Origin: Megalonaias nervosa
Taxonomy: Eukaryota > Mollusca > Bivalvia > Unionida > Unionidae
NCBI GenBank assembly: GCA_016617855.1
Contig: JAECUM010093605.1
Coordinates: 79,739 to 143,738 of the forward strand
Length of the DNA: 64,000 bases
Reading direction: 5' to 3'
The stretch's first letter is position 1; each line of letters opens with the position of its first letter. The notes below the pieces were generated by a model, which had not been told where the DNA came from, did no database searches, and saw only the letters and a program-made list of their open reading frames with translations. Shown piece after piece: positions 1 to 12,241 of this stretch. The position numbers and the translations under genes are program-made.

Positions 1-900
1 AAAATTCTTTTCTTTTCATAAACTTAGAATAAATTTCTATTCAGTTTCACTTTATTTAATTATATTTTTGCATTTAGTTCACCTGATCATTAGGCAAAGT
101 GAGTATATGGTATGGTCCATCATGCATTGCCTGTCACTTTTTGTTCATCAACTGTTGCTGTTTTTCAGCTTCTTCTCAAAAATGCCAGACCTATTAAGGC
201 AAAGTTGGTACAGAGCATCCTGGCATAAAAGCCTTTCAAAGTTTGACATATGATGCCACTCTGCCATCAGGATATGCCCACATTTACTAAAAGTAGAAAA
301 ACTTTTAAATGACTTCACCAAGATAGCTGAGCAGAATCAGATCAAATTTGACAACAATCATGCTGGTATGGAGACCTTTCAATCTTGTATGATTGGTATC
401 AATATGCCATCAGATATGCTCACTATTAAAAAAATATTTTAAAAAAAGCAACTTTTGCTGTATATCTAAAATTGCTATTTTCAAGTTCTTAATAACCACC
501 TAACCAGTTTTGAGTAACTTGGCACAAAGCATCCTGACACGGAAGCCTTTCAAGATTTTATAAATGCTGACCTTTGAGCAAATATGGCCACCATTACTAG
601 AAATAGAAATAGAAAAACCTTTAATAATGCTTTCTGAAAAACATTCAACATTATTTGACCAAATTTGACAAATAGCATGACAGCATTGTGGGCTTTCATA
701 TTTATTTCTTTGATGCCAATATGCTATCAAAATGTAGCCACCACTACTAAAAACAGAAGAAACAAACTTTAAATGACTTTTTTTTAGAAGGTTCTTAACA
801 GAATTTGACTAAGTGTCACAGAAGCATTTATGCAAATGAAGCTGATCTACCAATCTACCATCCTTTCAATGATTCTTTCCCAAAAAAACAACTAAACAGA
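1..900. repeat. Degenerate dispersed repeat, about three diverged units
   Basis: Related phrases recur at roughly 200-base spacing from about 180 to 900. They cover a tract about an animal-style mismatch-rich 'agcatcctgacac..aagcctttcaa' segment, then 'atgctgacc', then 'ccaccattactagaaa' and 'agaaaaac.ttta'. The units are too diverged to be a recent array. No coding sense is visible in either strand. This is most likely an old intronic or intergenic repeat of unknown class. Confidence 0.45.
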
Positions 901-1147
901 ATATGATCAGATTTTACAGAAAGTATTCTGGCATGGCTATAGGCCAGTTAAGTTTATGGTATGACCCTGCATCCACTATGCATCTGTCCATTGTCCATTC
1001 ATCCATCTATCAGATTTGTTTTTTTCGGCCTCCTGAAATGTTTGGACTTATTTGTATTAAACCTGCCAGGAATGTTTCATCAGGCATACTCTTCCAAATG
1101 TATGGTTAATGTGCCTCCCATTATAAGCAACAGTGCATCTTCCTATA

Positions 1148-1448
1148 GTAAGCTGGATCGCTGTCCTAGCAAGCATCCACCTCAGATGCTGGAGGCCTTG
1201 GGTTCAAACCCCACTGAGTAATGTTAATAACAGCTGCCTCACTAGGTGCTCAGCATTTAGAGGTTAGTGTTAGGATGGCCTGGTGTCAGGATAATGTGAC
1301 TGGGTGGGACATCATGCTACATGTCTGCGGCATGATGCCCCAGTCCTAGACATAACTATAAACTACCACACTGCAGACATCATAGCAATATGACTGAAAA
1401 ATTGTTTAAAGCTATGTTAAAAATCCAAAACACAGAAACACACACATC
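1148..1448 (+). mobile_element. tRNA-derived SINE (family A), degenerate head
   Basis: The body matches the fuller copy at 29828-30149 along its length. Shared blocks are 'aacagctgcctcactagg', 'gctcagcattt', 'ggcctggtgtcag', 'gactgggtgggacatcatg', 'ctacatgtctgc.gcatgatg' and an A/C-rich end. The first 70 bases are a decayed tRNA-like head that keeps a B-box-like 'gggttcaaaccccac'. The poor head suggests an old insertion. Confidence 0.75.
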
Positions 1449-2008
1449 TTCCTAAGGAAACCATTTGGAAAACCTATTTTCTTCTTGTTCTCATTATAGT
1501 GGTACTGCTTTTGATCAAACTTGGTAATCATGTTTTGTAGGAAATGCTATTTCAAAATTGTTTTCAGCATGGCTCCCTTAGCAGTGATGTGGTATCCATG
1601 CTAACTGGGAGGAGAACCAATTTCATCTTTGATGTTCATACAAAAGATGCCAGTACAGCAGTCTAGAGTAGTTGATGCTATGCTAGGTAGAAACAAAATG
1701 TAATATAATACCACCATTTTAAATTAAATAGCTGGAGATTATCCTGTCATGGTCTCTTTCTGCCTAAGGTACCTGCCTTATTAGAACTACATTTGCCTTT
1801 AAAGCAATTTCTGCCTGTTGAGTTATATCAGGCCCACTTGTACCTCTTGTTTATTTAATGTTAGCTAATTTGTTACATTTTATTTCTGTCATTTTCATAT
1901 TTCATTACAGTTATTTAACATGTTTAGGCCAGAGTTCTTTTCTTTCCTGAGAGTTCTGGAATTCTGGCAAACATTTAAACTTGGCAAACTGTATACAATT
2001 TAAATTGC

Positions 2009-2051
<43 letters not shown>

Positions 2052-2880
2052 AAAATTTCTGTTTTGCTAAATTTGACATTATTTTTTTTATTAGACAATA
2101 TTCATGAGTTTAAAATTTGGCTCTTTTGTGATTATTCCTCATCTCCTCACAAACAAAATTCGGAGGGGATATTGCATTTTGCCTGTTCATTCATGTGTCT
2201 GTGTGTTTCTTCATTCAATTCTTTGTTGTTCATTCATTGTTTTGTCATATATTTAATAGGATTTTTAGGATAAAATCATATCTGTTTAGAGCTGATGCTT
2301 CAAGAAATAAATTAATTCATTTATTTATGTAATTATTCATCAATTTTCTGTAATTACTACTTTTTTGTAGTGCATATTGTTATTATTATTATTGTTGCAG
2401 TTATTATTGTCATTACAGAAACATAAATTACCTGGGATATAATTAATTTTGTGGTTAATCAATTTGATATAAGAGCATAGATGGTGCTACTGTTCCTCCT
2501 TTAGTAGATTAATACCTAGGTTGCCATTTTATCATTTTAAGTTCAGACCAGTAAGGCATGACATCAGAAATTTTGAAATAACACTTCCATGTAAGTCATG
2601 TAAAGTTTTGTAGATTTAGCACATTCTTTTGTGTCCACTGTTTATCTTGTTCATCTCAATTGCCTTCAAAAGATATTCAATGATAGTCAGAAGTACTTTG
2701 TATAGTTAAAAACTAGTTTTACACTGTGTGTCAAATTTTTGCAATTATCTTATTCAATCCAGTCACAGGTATTCTCTAGGAAGCTTTCAGAATTGTTATT
2801 TGCAATATGTTTCTTATTCTTTATATATTTTTAAAAATCTTAGGTGTAATGAAATTTGGTTTATTCCTTTACTGTAAGTA
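1449..2880. other. AT-rich stretch, nothing recognised except a CA microsatellite
   Basis: Only a (CA)n tract at about 2011-2049 stands out. Short open frames here are low-complexity, and I see no splice-bounded coding segment. Confidence 0.5.
2011..2049. repeat. (CA)n microsatellite
   Basis: About nineteen uninterrupted CA dinucleotides. Confidence 0.97.
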
Positions 2881-3480
2881 AACTTTGGCATACACATTTA
2901 ACAAAAACCATTTCTAAGAGAGGCAGATTTAACTTCTGAATGAGTTTGATTTCCAGCTTTCTGTTGCATTACGTAAGTTATGACCCCTGTTTTCCCATCC
3001 TAACTTTGGTTCTGCAGCATTATCTGATTCAACGATAATTGGATTTCAGCTAAATTTGGCATGCAACTGTGAATTGATTAGACCTTGAACAAGTTTAATT
3101 TCCAGAGCTCCACAACATTTACAAGAGTTATGTCCCTTAACTGCCTGTCACCCCGACTTTGGTTTCTAAAGCATACTTCCTCTCTCTTTTTACTTTAGGT
3201 TTCTGTAGTTTAACTTGACCAAAGCTTATTGGATTTCAAGAAGATGTGGCATAAACCATTACGTTAGCAATGTCATAAATGAGCTTTGGTTTCAAGCATG
3301 CCACAAAATTCTTTAGAAGAGTTATGGACCCTGATTGCCTTTCCTCCTTTCTTGGGGTTTCTGCAGCTTAACATAACCTAGGAATGTTGGATTTCAACAA
3401 AATGTATAATACACCATTATATTTATGAGACCTTGAATTTGCTGGACTTCCAACATTCCTTGTCATTACTTCTGTTATAA
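2880..3480. repeat. Degenerate tandem repeat, about 170-bp units
   Basis: At least three diverged units share 'ttgatttccagctttc', 'acaagagttatg.cccttgattgcc', 'gactttggtttct', 'gcagcttaac' and 'attggatttcaa.aaaat'. The pattern resembles low-identity intronic repeats frequent in bivalve genomes. That family link is recollection and has not been searched. Confidence 0.5.
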
Positions 3481-3515
3481 CATAATCTAACATTTTGTCC
3501 TGAGAACTACTACAT

Positions 3516-3703
3516 GCATTAATCATGGTTAACTGTATGTAATCCTTAATTAATCATGGTTAACTGTATGTAATCCTTGATTAATAATGGTTAACTGTAT
3601 GTAATCCTTGATTAGTCATGGTTAAATGTATGTAATTCTTGATTAATTATGGTTAACTGTATATAATCTTTGATTAATCATGGTTAACTGTATGTAACTG
3701 TTG
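3516..3703. repeat. Minisatellite, about 31-bp unit, 6 copies
   Basis: The unit 'ttaatcatggttaactgtat' followed by 'gtaatccttga' repeats six times with few changes. It ends about 25 bases before the splice acceptor of the 3729-3802 exon, so it lies in the branch-point neighbourhood of that intron. Confidence 0.9.
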
Positions 3704-3728
3704 ATTTCACCTTTTAATCTCATTTCAG

Positions 3729-3802
3729 TTACGGAAACAACAAACACCGCACTCAATAGCACATTGCCTCATCAACAGCAACAACAGTATGTTCATGTCC
3801 AT
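3729..3802 (+). CDS. Internal coding exon of an unrecognised gene (penultimate identified exon)
   Basis: This is a 74-base segment between a good acceptor (pyrimidine-rich tract ending 'catttcag') and a consensus donor 'gtaagt'. Read with two bases completing a codon from the previous exon, it gives 24 codons that include TETTNTALNSTLP, a run of five glutamines and YVHVH. It ends exactly between codons. The terminal exon at 18072 starts in the same phase, so the two join without a frame break. The two other forward frames are a second open but less protein-like reading and one with a stop. The earlier exons must lie before this window. The product is not recognised. The Q-rich, Ser/Thr/Asn-rich text suggests a disordered cytoplasmic or linker tail. 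There is no transcript evidence, so exon identity rests on splice sites, phase and composition. Confidence 0.6.
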
Positions 3803-3958
3803 GTAAGTAAATTTCAATATCTTCAAATGCTGCCCACAACATTGATTTACCTTAATAGGTGAAAAATTTATACAACAGTTTAGATTAATTTGTTTATTTG
3901 ACTCTTTTTTTCCACAATTCCAAAATGGATCCTGATTGCCTTGCTCTCCTGGTAATAA

Positions 3959-3976
3959 ATTATCTATCTGTCTATT

Positions 3977-4025
<49 letters not shown>

Positions 4026-4081
4026 ACCTACCTAACTACCCACCCACCCACCAACCCACCCACCTACCCACCTACCTACCT
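3959..4081. repeat. Compound microsatellite (CTAT)n then (CCAC/CTAC)n
   Basis: About thirteen CTAT repeats are followed by a less regular run of acccacccacct motifs. Confidence 0.95.
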
Positions 4082-4089
4082 GATTCAGC

Positions 4090-4740
4090 AAAAACCATAA
4101 AAGGTATACAAATTGAGTTTTGTAGACATTTTTGTATGCATAATGTGGATGACTTCATTAGCTTTTCATGCTATACTAGCATTTGTTGTAATGTTTAAAG
4201 GTTTTTATGTAAGTTTTGGACTTGTCATTTGGGGCATATATGTTTTAGATAAATAAGTTTTGTTGTGTATAGTGCCATGTCAAAGCCTTTGCAGTCATAT
4301 GCATTATAGAGTGTTTCACAGTTAAGACATGAACTTGCATGTCTAGAATTAAACATATATATCTTTGTAGCCTGAAGGGTTAGTAGATTGAGAAATATAT
4401 TAGCCCTGCTGAATTTTCACTAGTTCTTGTCACAAAATGCAGACTGGTGATATATCTGAAACTTTACTATTCATCGAACTACTGAAATTATGGAAACTAC
4501 TTGTCCGACAGGAAATTTACAAACCTAGGGTTAGTGGACTACCACTGATATCAAGCCCTATCTTATCTGTTTATGAGAGAGGATCATCATACAATGGAAT
4601 ACTGTATATAGTTTTATCAAACCATGCAAAAGTGACATGTTCCAGGGATAACAAACACTGGCATATCATTCATGTCAGCATTATAAGAAAAGAAAATGCA
4701 TGCTTGCAAATGAAATTTTAACTGTTAAGAATATGAAATA
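4090..4740. other. AT-rich stretch, nothing recognised
   Basis: A 94-codon open frame at 4437-4721 has no recognisable motif, no splice context and intron-like composition. It is not called as a gene. Confidence 0.4.
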
Positions 4741-4996
4741 GTTACTGTATATACTTGCTTATAAGTACTGTATATACTTGCTTATAAGTACTGTATATAC
4801 TTGCTTATAAGTAAAGTCCAGTTGCGGACTCTTCAGATCCAGATCTGCAATCACTTAATGCACCCATCCGTCAGATCTGTGTCACTGCAGTTTATTAGTA
4901 GGAATCAGTAGAACCATAATCTACCTGTGCATTATGTGACAGCAGATCAACGTCTATGTAGTTTGAAGTTTGACTCAACTTAAAAGCAAGTATAAA
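4741..4996. mobile_element. Palindromic MITE (family P), copy 1, with triplicated left end
   Basis: The left end 'tatatacttgcttataagt' is present three times in a row. The right end is its inverted counterpart ('..aaaagcaagtata'). Between them lie the family core segments 'ccagatctgc', 'gtgcattatgtgacagcaga' and 'ggaatcagtagaac'. Related copies are at 15341-15556, 17006-17134 and 20246-20452. No protein is encoded, so it is non-autonomous. The parent transposon is unknown. Confidence 0.7.
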
Positions 4997-4999
4997 TTC

Positions 5000-5609
5000 A
5001 TTCAGTTGTTAAAAGTGTGTGCAGTTTATTACAGTTCAGGCCACTTGATAAAAAAAATTATGCATACTGTTGTAAAGCAATTTTGTTTGCTTTAACTGAC
5101 CTTACCACTTCTTTTTTTCTACTAGGCTGGACGAAGATAAGAATAAATCTAACACCCTGTAAGATTGATTGTGTTACAGTGTCTTCTGTATTATGTACTG
5201 TGTGGGTGTCAGGCTGGCCAAAGTTAGCATGCTGATTTTGAGCTCTGATTTATTTATTTGTGCAAAAAGATGTTTAAGGATGGAGGGTATTGTTCATTGC
5301 ACATGCATCCACACATTAATATGTTTTTTGGTGTCATTCTCTTTTGGAAACAATTGTTTTATTTTCTTTCTTTTTATCATCAAGTCAGAATTTCTGTTTT
5401 CAACTCTTATGTGTCATTTAGGGCATGATCTCTTAAAGAGCTTCCCTGAAGAATGTTATTTCAGTGACACCCATATTTTATGCACTATTTCAGACATGTG
5501 CAAGTTTTTTTTCTTCTTTTGGACATATATGACAACAAATCTCTTCAATAAATCCAACTATACCCTCCATCCTTAATACCACTTCTAATTTTCTGGACAT
5601 ACACAAAAC
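5000..5609. other. AT-rich stretch, nothing recognised
   Basis: A 135-codon open frame at 5169-5576 is rich in Phe, Cys, Leu and Ser from T-rich sequence. It shows no domain or splice context and is not called. Confidence 0.4.
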
Positions 5610-5611
5610 TT

Positions 5612-5712
5612 CCTACTCCTGGGTTGTTCCTCCACCAGATAAATTGGATGCCATGTATACCATGTGCTGAAAAATGGCATTATACCCACAAGAACAACAA
5701 CAATTATAATAA
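5612..5712 (+). mobile_element. tRNA-Leu-like SINE (family B), 3' fragment
   Basis: It matches the last 100 bases of the full copy at 13021-13274: 'tcctccacca', 'ggatgccatgtata', 'gtgctgaaaaatggc' and an 'aacaacaacaa' tail. The tRNA-like head is missing, consistent with the 5' truncation usual for LINE-driven retrotransposition. Confidence 0.75.
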
Positions 5713-5959
5713 CAGTGTTACATACATGTTTTGCTCTGAATCAGACAAGTTTGATATCACATACAGTTACATCAAAACCATCCTGCAAAGATGTTGTCAT
5801 ATGCCACATCAAAATGAGTTCTTAGAGCAAAACACAAATGAAGTTTTTGTAATCATTATATGACCACTATCTTTACACTCTCCAAATAATTTTACATATT
5901 GTATATTATACAGTATGAATGAAATTTAAAACAAATTGGGATTTATACAAGTTTGATCC

Positions 5960-6305
5960 TCTCAGTAAGTAAGAACAGGATGTGTTTACATCAATGAAAA
6001 CACCCAAATAATACCAGTCCACATGTATAGACATCAATAAAAACACTTAAATAATACCAGTTTACATATATAGACATCAGTGAAAACGCCTAAGTAATAC
6101 CAGTCTGCATGTGATGTCAATGAAAACACCTAAAGAATACCAAACTGCATGTGTAGACATCAATGAACATACCTAATTAATACCAGTCTAGAAGTGTAGA
6201 TATTAATGAAAACACCTAAATAATACCAGTCTGCATGTGAAGACATCAATGAAAACAACGAAATAATTACAGTCATCATGTGTATACATCAGTGAAAACA
6301 CCTAA
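5960..6305. repeat. Minisatellite, about 43-bp unit, 8 copies
   Basis: The unit 'acatcaatgaaaacaccta' followed by 'aataataccagtctgcatgtgtag' recurs eight times with moderate divergence and small length changes. Confidence 0.9.
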
Positions 6306-6309
6306 TAAT

Positions 6310-7055
6310 ACATGTGTGATATGGAATTACACACTGAATCATTATCAAATACCATATCAACCATGTGAGATTATATGGGTATGTAATAACAACAGATAGA
6401 CCTAAAAATTCAAGAAACAATACTATTCCTTTGAAAGTTTGCTTGTTGTTGCTCATTTGGAGATCTAACTTGGGGATTATAAAAATTTTTAAATTAATAG
6501 GCTGTTTTATGCACAATACGTATCAGTGCTTTGTGTCAGCATGCTGACATGAAAATTTGCATAGGTGGGAAGTTGTAGATATGCATGATTGTTGTGATGA
6601 TTATTGGTGTTATAGGCAGCACCAAGTGTTTTCTCATTTTCATATCTTACAGTGGGTATCATAATTCATGGGTCTTTCATGTTGAGTTATTCTGAGTATG
6701 GTTTTTATATTCCAGCCAGTGGGTATAGCATATAATGTTGTGATGTCCATCTATAGTCCGATCCATCTGTTATCTTTGTTGTTTCTAACCAATAACTTTA
6801 GGTTTATACTTTAACCTCTTCCAAATTCAGTGAATGGTTTACACTGGGGGTAAGGACAGTACTGTATTGATTTTGTGTTCAAAAGATCCAGCTTGCACTT
6901 GGAGTAAAGAAGAGATCTGTTTATTTTATGGTGAAAATTTCAAGGTCATTTTGACTCAAAGAAAAGTGGTTGGCTGCTTAATGGAACTTTTAATACATTA
7001 TTGGGGGGAATTTAGTACATTTACCAAGTATACACTGAGGTTACCAGTCCAGGCT
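6310..7055. other. AT-rich stretch, nothing recognised
   Basis: No exon-like, RNA-like or clearly repeated sequence was seen here by eye. Confidence 0.4.
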
Positions 7056-7057
7056 TA

Positions 7058-7127
7058 TTTGGGTAGGTATTGAACATGCAGCTCTTGGATTACAATACCA
7101 ATGCTCTACCAACAGAGCTACCTTGTC
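7058..7127 (-). mobile_element. tRNA-like SINE head (Thr-like), minus strand
   Basis: On the minus strand, 'tagctctgttggtagagcat' gives an A-box and D-arm. A hairpin 'ttgg..ccaa' then has a seven-base loop with TGT at the anticodon position. A degenerate B-box 'tgttcaatacc' follows. The T-arm and acceptor stem do not pair well, so this is better read as the head of a decayed SINE than as a working tRNA gene. Confidence 0.45.
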
Positions 7128-7275
7128 ATTCCCATGGAAATATGGATTTTGTATAATCACTTGTTCTAGAGTAAGTTTCTTTACCAAACTTGGTAGATGG
7201 CTTGCACTCAGGGTAAGGAAGAAACCTTTAGCTTTGGGGGTCAAAAGGTCAGTGTTCATAGTATTTACTAATGCA

Positions 7276-7450
7276 TACCATACATCCAACTGTGAGCATC
7301 ACAGACCCAGATATGTCATTGCATAGTGCACTGGCAGGTTGGGGTCTTTGCACATATCTTGATATCATGCTTCTAAGTTAGATGAATAGCATACATTCTG
7401 ATTGACAGCACACTGGTAATTCGCATTTGGGTGAGTTAAGATAATCTCAA
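7276..7450. mobile_element. Possible degraded copy of palindromic MITE family P
   Basis: The phrases 'cacagacccagatatgtcat', 'gcatagtgcactggcaggt' and 'ggggtctttgca' resemble the family P core, and '..aggtaagtata' resembles its right end. Ends are not cleanly defined. Confidence 0.35.
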
Positions 7451-8839
7451 ACATGCAGGTAAGTATACGTGTTTTGTGTGTCTTGGTGCAACAGACCACC
7501 ATTTATTATTTTATGTCACCCATAAGCCATAATGCAGTCCTTGATTAGGAATCTCAGTATTTTCCTAAGTCCATATAAGCCATACATGAAGCTAAAGAAT
7601 TTCAGAATTGTCTAAGGTCAGTTGATAATAGAGATATCTTGAAACATAGACTGAGACAAGCAGATTTCCCAAACTCCCTTGTCTTAGCTTAGTCAAACTT
7701 CTGAGAGGCTTTCAAAGATATGTTTTATAACAACATCATTAATTACACTTTAAACACTTGAAAATTTGTCAAAGAAATAAAGCTATATAAAATGTTTTGA
7801 TATTATCATATCAGAATTCAGGATTATTAAAGGGCTGGGCATGACAGTCTCCCAACAGGACTGGATAGCTATATGAAATAACCAAATTGCACTGCAGGTA
7901 TAATAAATCTATCATGGAGGACACCATGCTCACTAAAGTGAAGAGCTTAGGTGGTGCTCTACAGTTTCTTTTTTTGCATAGGGTTAGAATTTTAAAGAAA
8001 AAGAATTTCACCAGGTTTCCTCACTGGTTATACTGGCTATTTAAAAAAGACATTATGTGTCTTAGGTATTGTTCAAAGAACCTTTAATTCCCTTTTTTTG
8101 TGTATGATTGATGGGTGTAATATGGGTTATAGAGTATACGGCTTGGCCTTACTCCAGATGTGCAACTTTCAAAAAACTGCTAGCTGTACTTAGTTATTTT
8201 CACTTCCAGGACTTCAGAGGGAAATTGTAAAAAGAAGAATCAGTAACATTTTTTTTTACACTCTCTCAAAAGTACATAATAAAAGGTGAGCACCCTCTTA
8301 AGTATGCAAATTTAGTATCAGAGTCACACAGATGCTTCCAGAAGGCATGTTCGGTTCAGAGCATCTGATATTCTAATAAGAAAGGCTTAATTGGACAAAT
8401 CTGTCAATTTATTTTACTGGCTTTACCTTGCACATAAGCAGGTACAATTAATGTAGTCATTGTATTACATACTTCCTTAGGGGTAGACAATGTTTGGGTC
8501 TATTTCCTGTTCACTTTTGATTGTTTATGTCTCCTGACTGAAGAGTGTTGAATGCGACATCATGCTGAAGCATTTCATTGATTAAGATTAATTTGCTTTG
8601 AGGCAAAGTGCTCATATAGGGACGTGGGTTCAAACTTGAACATGGAATCATGGCTAAACTGCAGATTCATGGATCCATATTCAACAAAGTTTTGTATTTA
8701 TCTGTGTGCAATAGCTTATGGTACAGTTTTTATAACATTTTAAGTATAAGCTTTTCATGTAGCATAATGGTACCTGATCTCTCTTAATGCACTCAGAACA
8801 ACCAAAATGCATATCTCACCTTTATAGTATTTCCCATTT
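7451..8839. other. AT-rich stretch, little recognised
   Basis: The only item of note is a B-box-like 'gtgggttcaaact' near 8624, possibly a decayed SINE head. No coding exon was recognised. Confidence 0.4.
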
Positions 8840-9298
8840 TCACTAGCCAAGGTTCTGATATGTTAACCCTATCTACATCTTGGCAGATCAAGCAGATATT
8901 TCTGTGCTTCAGGTATGTGAATTACATTGGATGTGGCTGCAAGCCACTGCATCCAATTAAAATTAAGTTGTTCAACTTTGAACACTGTTCCTACAAGGTG
9001 AGCACATAACTTGAATAGATTCATAAATAAGCAAACATGCCTGTAATGGCTTCTCTCTGGTACGTAGTCATACTTTCGATGTTAAACCTACAAAGTATCC
9101 TTTTGAAATCAATTTCTTCCACCATATTTGGCCGATGTGCAATGCACCGCTGTTACAGGCTATTGGTTAGGTGGCATTACATACTAAGTGAGGCAACTCA
9201 TGAAATCCAACAGAAGTTGTTAGGATAAAGCACTAAAATATTTGCTTGATCTGCCAAGGTGTAGATAGGGTTAACATATCAGAACATTGGCTGGTGAA
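8840..9298. mobile_element. Fold-back MITE, about 460 bp, with about 70-bp terminal inverted repeats
   Basis: The left arm (8840-8911) reads 'agccaaggttctgatatg' then 'ttaaccctatctacatcttg' then 'gcagatcaagcagatattt'. The right arm (about 9228-9298) is its reverse complement with a handful of mismatches. The interior of about 310 bases has no coding sense. Such elements are non-autonomous DNA transposons or fold-back elements. I could not define a target duplication by eye. An RNA from this segment would form a long hairpin. Confidence 0.8.
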
Positions 9299-9299
9299 G

Positions 9300-10485
9300 A
9301 TGAGTAATTCCATGCATTTAATGTGTTATTCAACTAAAAATAATGTACTATATGACTGAATCGGACCCCATGGTATATCCTATGGGTTAGGCAAGCTTTC
9401 TTGGAAAGGTTTTACCTGTCATTACCAATCTTCAGCTGTTCAAGACATCCATGTACTGGTAATCATATAAATTCATGCTTTTCTAAGCAGTGTGAAGAAT
9501 GCACAATGAATCTCTACAGTTTCTCCACTGCTAAATATTCCTACTTTACAATATCTTATTTAACAATTTATTTATGTCTGTTGGATTCTCATACATGTAT
9601 CTGTCAGATTTCCACAAATCAGACAACACTTGTTTACAGCCTCAGTCAAATTATGTGGTTAACATGTACCTTTAGAATTAACAGTTTCTGTAGAGGGACT
9701 GATGAATCTTGTACAGGTTTGTTTGGTGGAAGGGTTAGCACAGAGATGTGATTGAAAAAACTTAAACAGGATGGGGGTCGAGTGGGTGGGTAGCATAAAG
9801 GTGCATATTACTGCAGTGAAAAACCTGACTTTGAGAACACCTCCATGTAAAGACACCTGCTCTTTTGGACATTTACAAACTCAATGTTTTAAGTTTATGT
9901 ACATGTTTCACTTATTTTTAGGGACACTCATCAATAAAAGACTCGGTTATATGGTTCTTTCAAGTGTCTAGTTTTGACAGGTATAATGTATTTTAAAAAG
10001 TGGAGAGTCTTTAGCAGATTTTCACACATTTTTAGGCATCAGGAATTCTCCCTTTGAGGTCAAAGACAAAGCCTTGCTTAGTCCAAAGCCATCTAGTAAG
10101 TTCTTCTTTCTTGATAATGTACATCTTAAAATTTTGTAGATACAGAATGGTTTTTTGTATAAATAATTAAAATGCATATTTTCAGTTTTGTATTAGTTGT
10201 TAGAAATTTTTCATATTTTTCATTCTTCTGTTGGCAGTTACCTAAAGTGTAGAATGCAACATGCTAAAACTACATGGTAAGACTGCAGCTTTGCTAACCT
10301 GCGCAAACATCAGCAAATAAACAACATGTCATGTTTCAGCAACTAAAATTCTCAGTGCATATGAAGCCACCCAAGAAAACATTGCTTAAGCCTGTTCTCT
10401 ATCAGTATGCCTCTTGCCTCAAAACATTTTGAGCAGATTTGAAACATTGCTTATAAATATGAAACATGAGTTTACTTACCAGTTT
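9300..10485. other. AT-rich stretch, nothing recognised
   Basis: A 116-codon open frame at 9401-9751 is Ser/Thr/Cys-rich without motif or splice context and is not called. Confidence 0.4.
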
Positions 10486-10509
10486 TATTACCTCTACATT
10501 GTAAAAACC

Positions 10510-10870
10510 AGAAGAGCTTATGGGATGGTTTTTCATCCTTATTCCATCCTCCATATTCCATCCTCTGTTAGCACAAGGATGTTATTTCCGCTACTCTTAA
10601 ACTTCATGGAGGATTGCCATGAAAATTTACAAACACACATTCACTTCATGGTCTAGTTGGACCTGAATGAAATGATCCAACTGGGACAGCCATCATTGCC
10701 TTTATGACAGCCATCTTGAAAATCTTGTTATTGCTACTCCTCCTGCATGGATTGTGATATCATCATGGGGTTTTCACTAAAACAGACTTTCAATGATATC
10801 TGTTTGACTGTAAATGAAAATGGTGCCTATCTGACCTCTTCAGTAATTGCATGATCTAAACTTATGTTCT
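10510..10870 (+). repeat. Dispersed repeat family D ('GGCCACCATGG' family), + copy
   Basis: It starts with 'agagcttatgggatgg', shared with the copies at 18945 and 24653. It continues with 'ggaggattgccatgaaa', 'catggtctagttgga' and 'cagccatcttgaaaatcttg'. It is non-coding and probably a mobile-element family with internal tandem units. Confidence 0.6.
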
Positions 10871-11210
10871 TTTGCATGGTTTGCTGCTCTTCAGGTCACA
10901 AAGGTCTTGACCTTGACCTTTTGACCCCCAAAATTGCTTAGTTATCAAAATTGACTCACATATAATGACATGTTGGTCAGAATTCCAGACTCCAGTTTCA
11001 CCAGTATGTTAAAAACTGTATGCCCAGACTTGAGACTTTTGATCACACTTAGTGCCAAGGAGATAGGATTCTAGCTTTGAGTTTACAGTACAGTTTAGGT
11101 TTGAGTCCAGTTTGTGAAATCTATGCCAAGACTTGACATTTAAGCTTCAGTTTTGGAAGTAGAAAAGACTCCTATAAGGTCCTATCAAAGTTCTTATATA
11201 AAACTTTAGA

Positions 11211-11425
11211 TAAGACCATGCCTTTAAGTTTACCACATTGTAATAAGCTTCTATCAACATGTGAAGTCCCATCCCTTTTGATAAGACCATGCCTTTAAGT
11301 TTACCACACTGTAATAAGCTTCCATTAACATGTGAAGTCCCATCCTTTTTGATAAGACCATGCCTTTAAGTTTACCACACTGTAATAAGCTTCTATTAAC
11401 ATGTGAAGTCCCATCCCTTTTGAGG
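11211..11425. repeat. Minisatellite, 71-bp unit, 3 copies
   Basis: 'taagaccatgcctttaagtt' followed by 'taccacactgtaataagctt' starts at 11211, 11282 and 11353 with near identity. An incidental 62-codon minus frame arises from the repeat. Confidence 0.9.
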
Positions 11426-11439
11426 GGTACTTGTGTCAT

Positions 11440-12240
11440 CATGATTCACATTTATGTTTCAGTTTTTAACAATTTTACAAGTTTCAGGAACATTATAATT
11501 TGTCATTTTTAAAGATTTTTATTGATGCAAAAGATATAACACCATGTTGTATATTTTTACTTCGACTTGTTATATGTAAGAAAGTGCAGGTACCAGTTAA
11601 CAATAGGAAAGTTTCTTTTAATTGCTACCTCCATTTTTTTAGCCACTTTTAAAAATAAACATGCAGTTTTTCATAAATTTTGTTGAAGTGGATGAATTTC
11701 TATGAATTTGAGCATAAAAATCAATGACATGTCTTTAACTATTATGTCACAATTCACGGTAAAAAGAATGTTCATTTAACTTGTAATAAACATTTTCACA
11801 AAATTATTATAGTTTTCTTACAGGATAAGAAATTTAACTCTATTATGAAAGTTGTAATGTAGCTTCATTCTCTGTTATATGGCTGAAAATATGCATCAAG
11901 TGGTAAATATAAAATAACTAGGATTTGACACCATACACCATAATTATATGCCAGCAATAAAGTATAGTTTATCAAGATATGATGTTCTCTATCAATCTGT
12001 CAGTTGGTTGGTCTGTCCATACTTCCATCCATCTATTCCTAGTTTATTTGCATACAATAATTTGAGTTTGGCACGATCTGCTATCACCCAGCTGTAGTAG
12101 CTTGCATTTGGGGCAAGTAAATAACCTATTGATTTTGGGTGCCTAAAAGGTTATAGTCACAGGTACTGAAAGAAAGAAACTGTTTCCATGCAAAAATATG
12201 ATCTATGTACAAGGCATACTTTTAATAAACTTTGTAAATC
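11440..12240. other. AT-rich stretch, nothing recognised
   Basis: No exon-like, structured-RNA or repeated sequence was seen. Confidence 0.4.
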
Positions 12241-12241
12241 A

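Noticed and set aside
5169..5576. 135-codon + strand open frame
   Set aside because: It is T-rich sequence giving Phe/Cys/Leu/Ser-rich text, with no domain, no splice signals and no conservation evidence.
9401..9751. 116-codon + strand open frame
   Set aside because: Composition is like the surrounding non-coding DNA and no motif is recognised.
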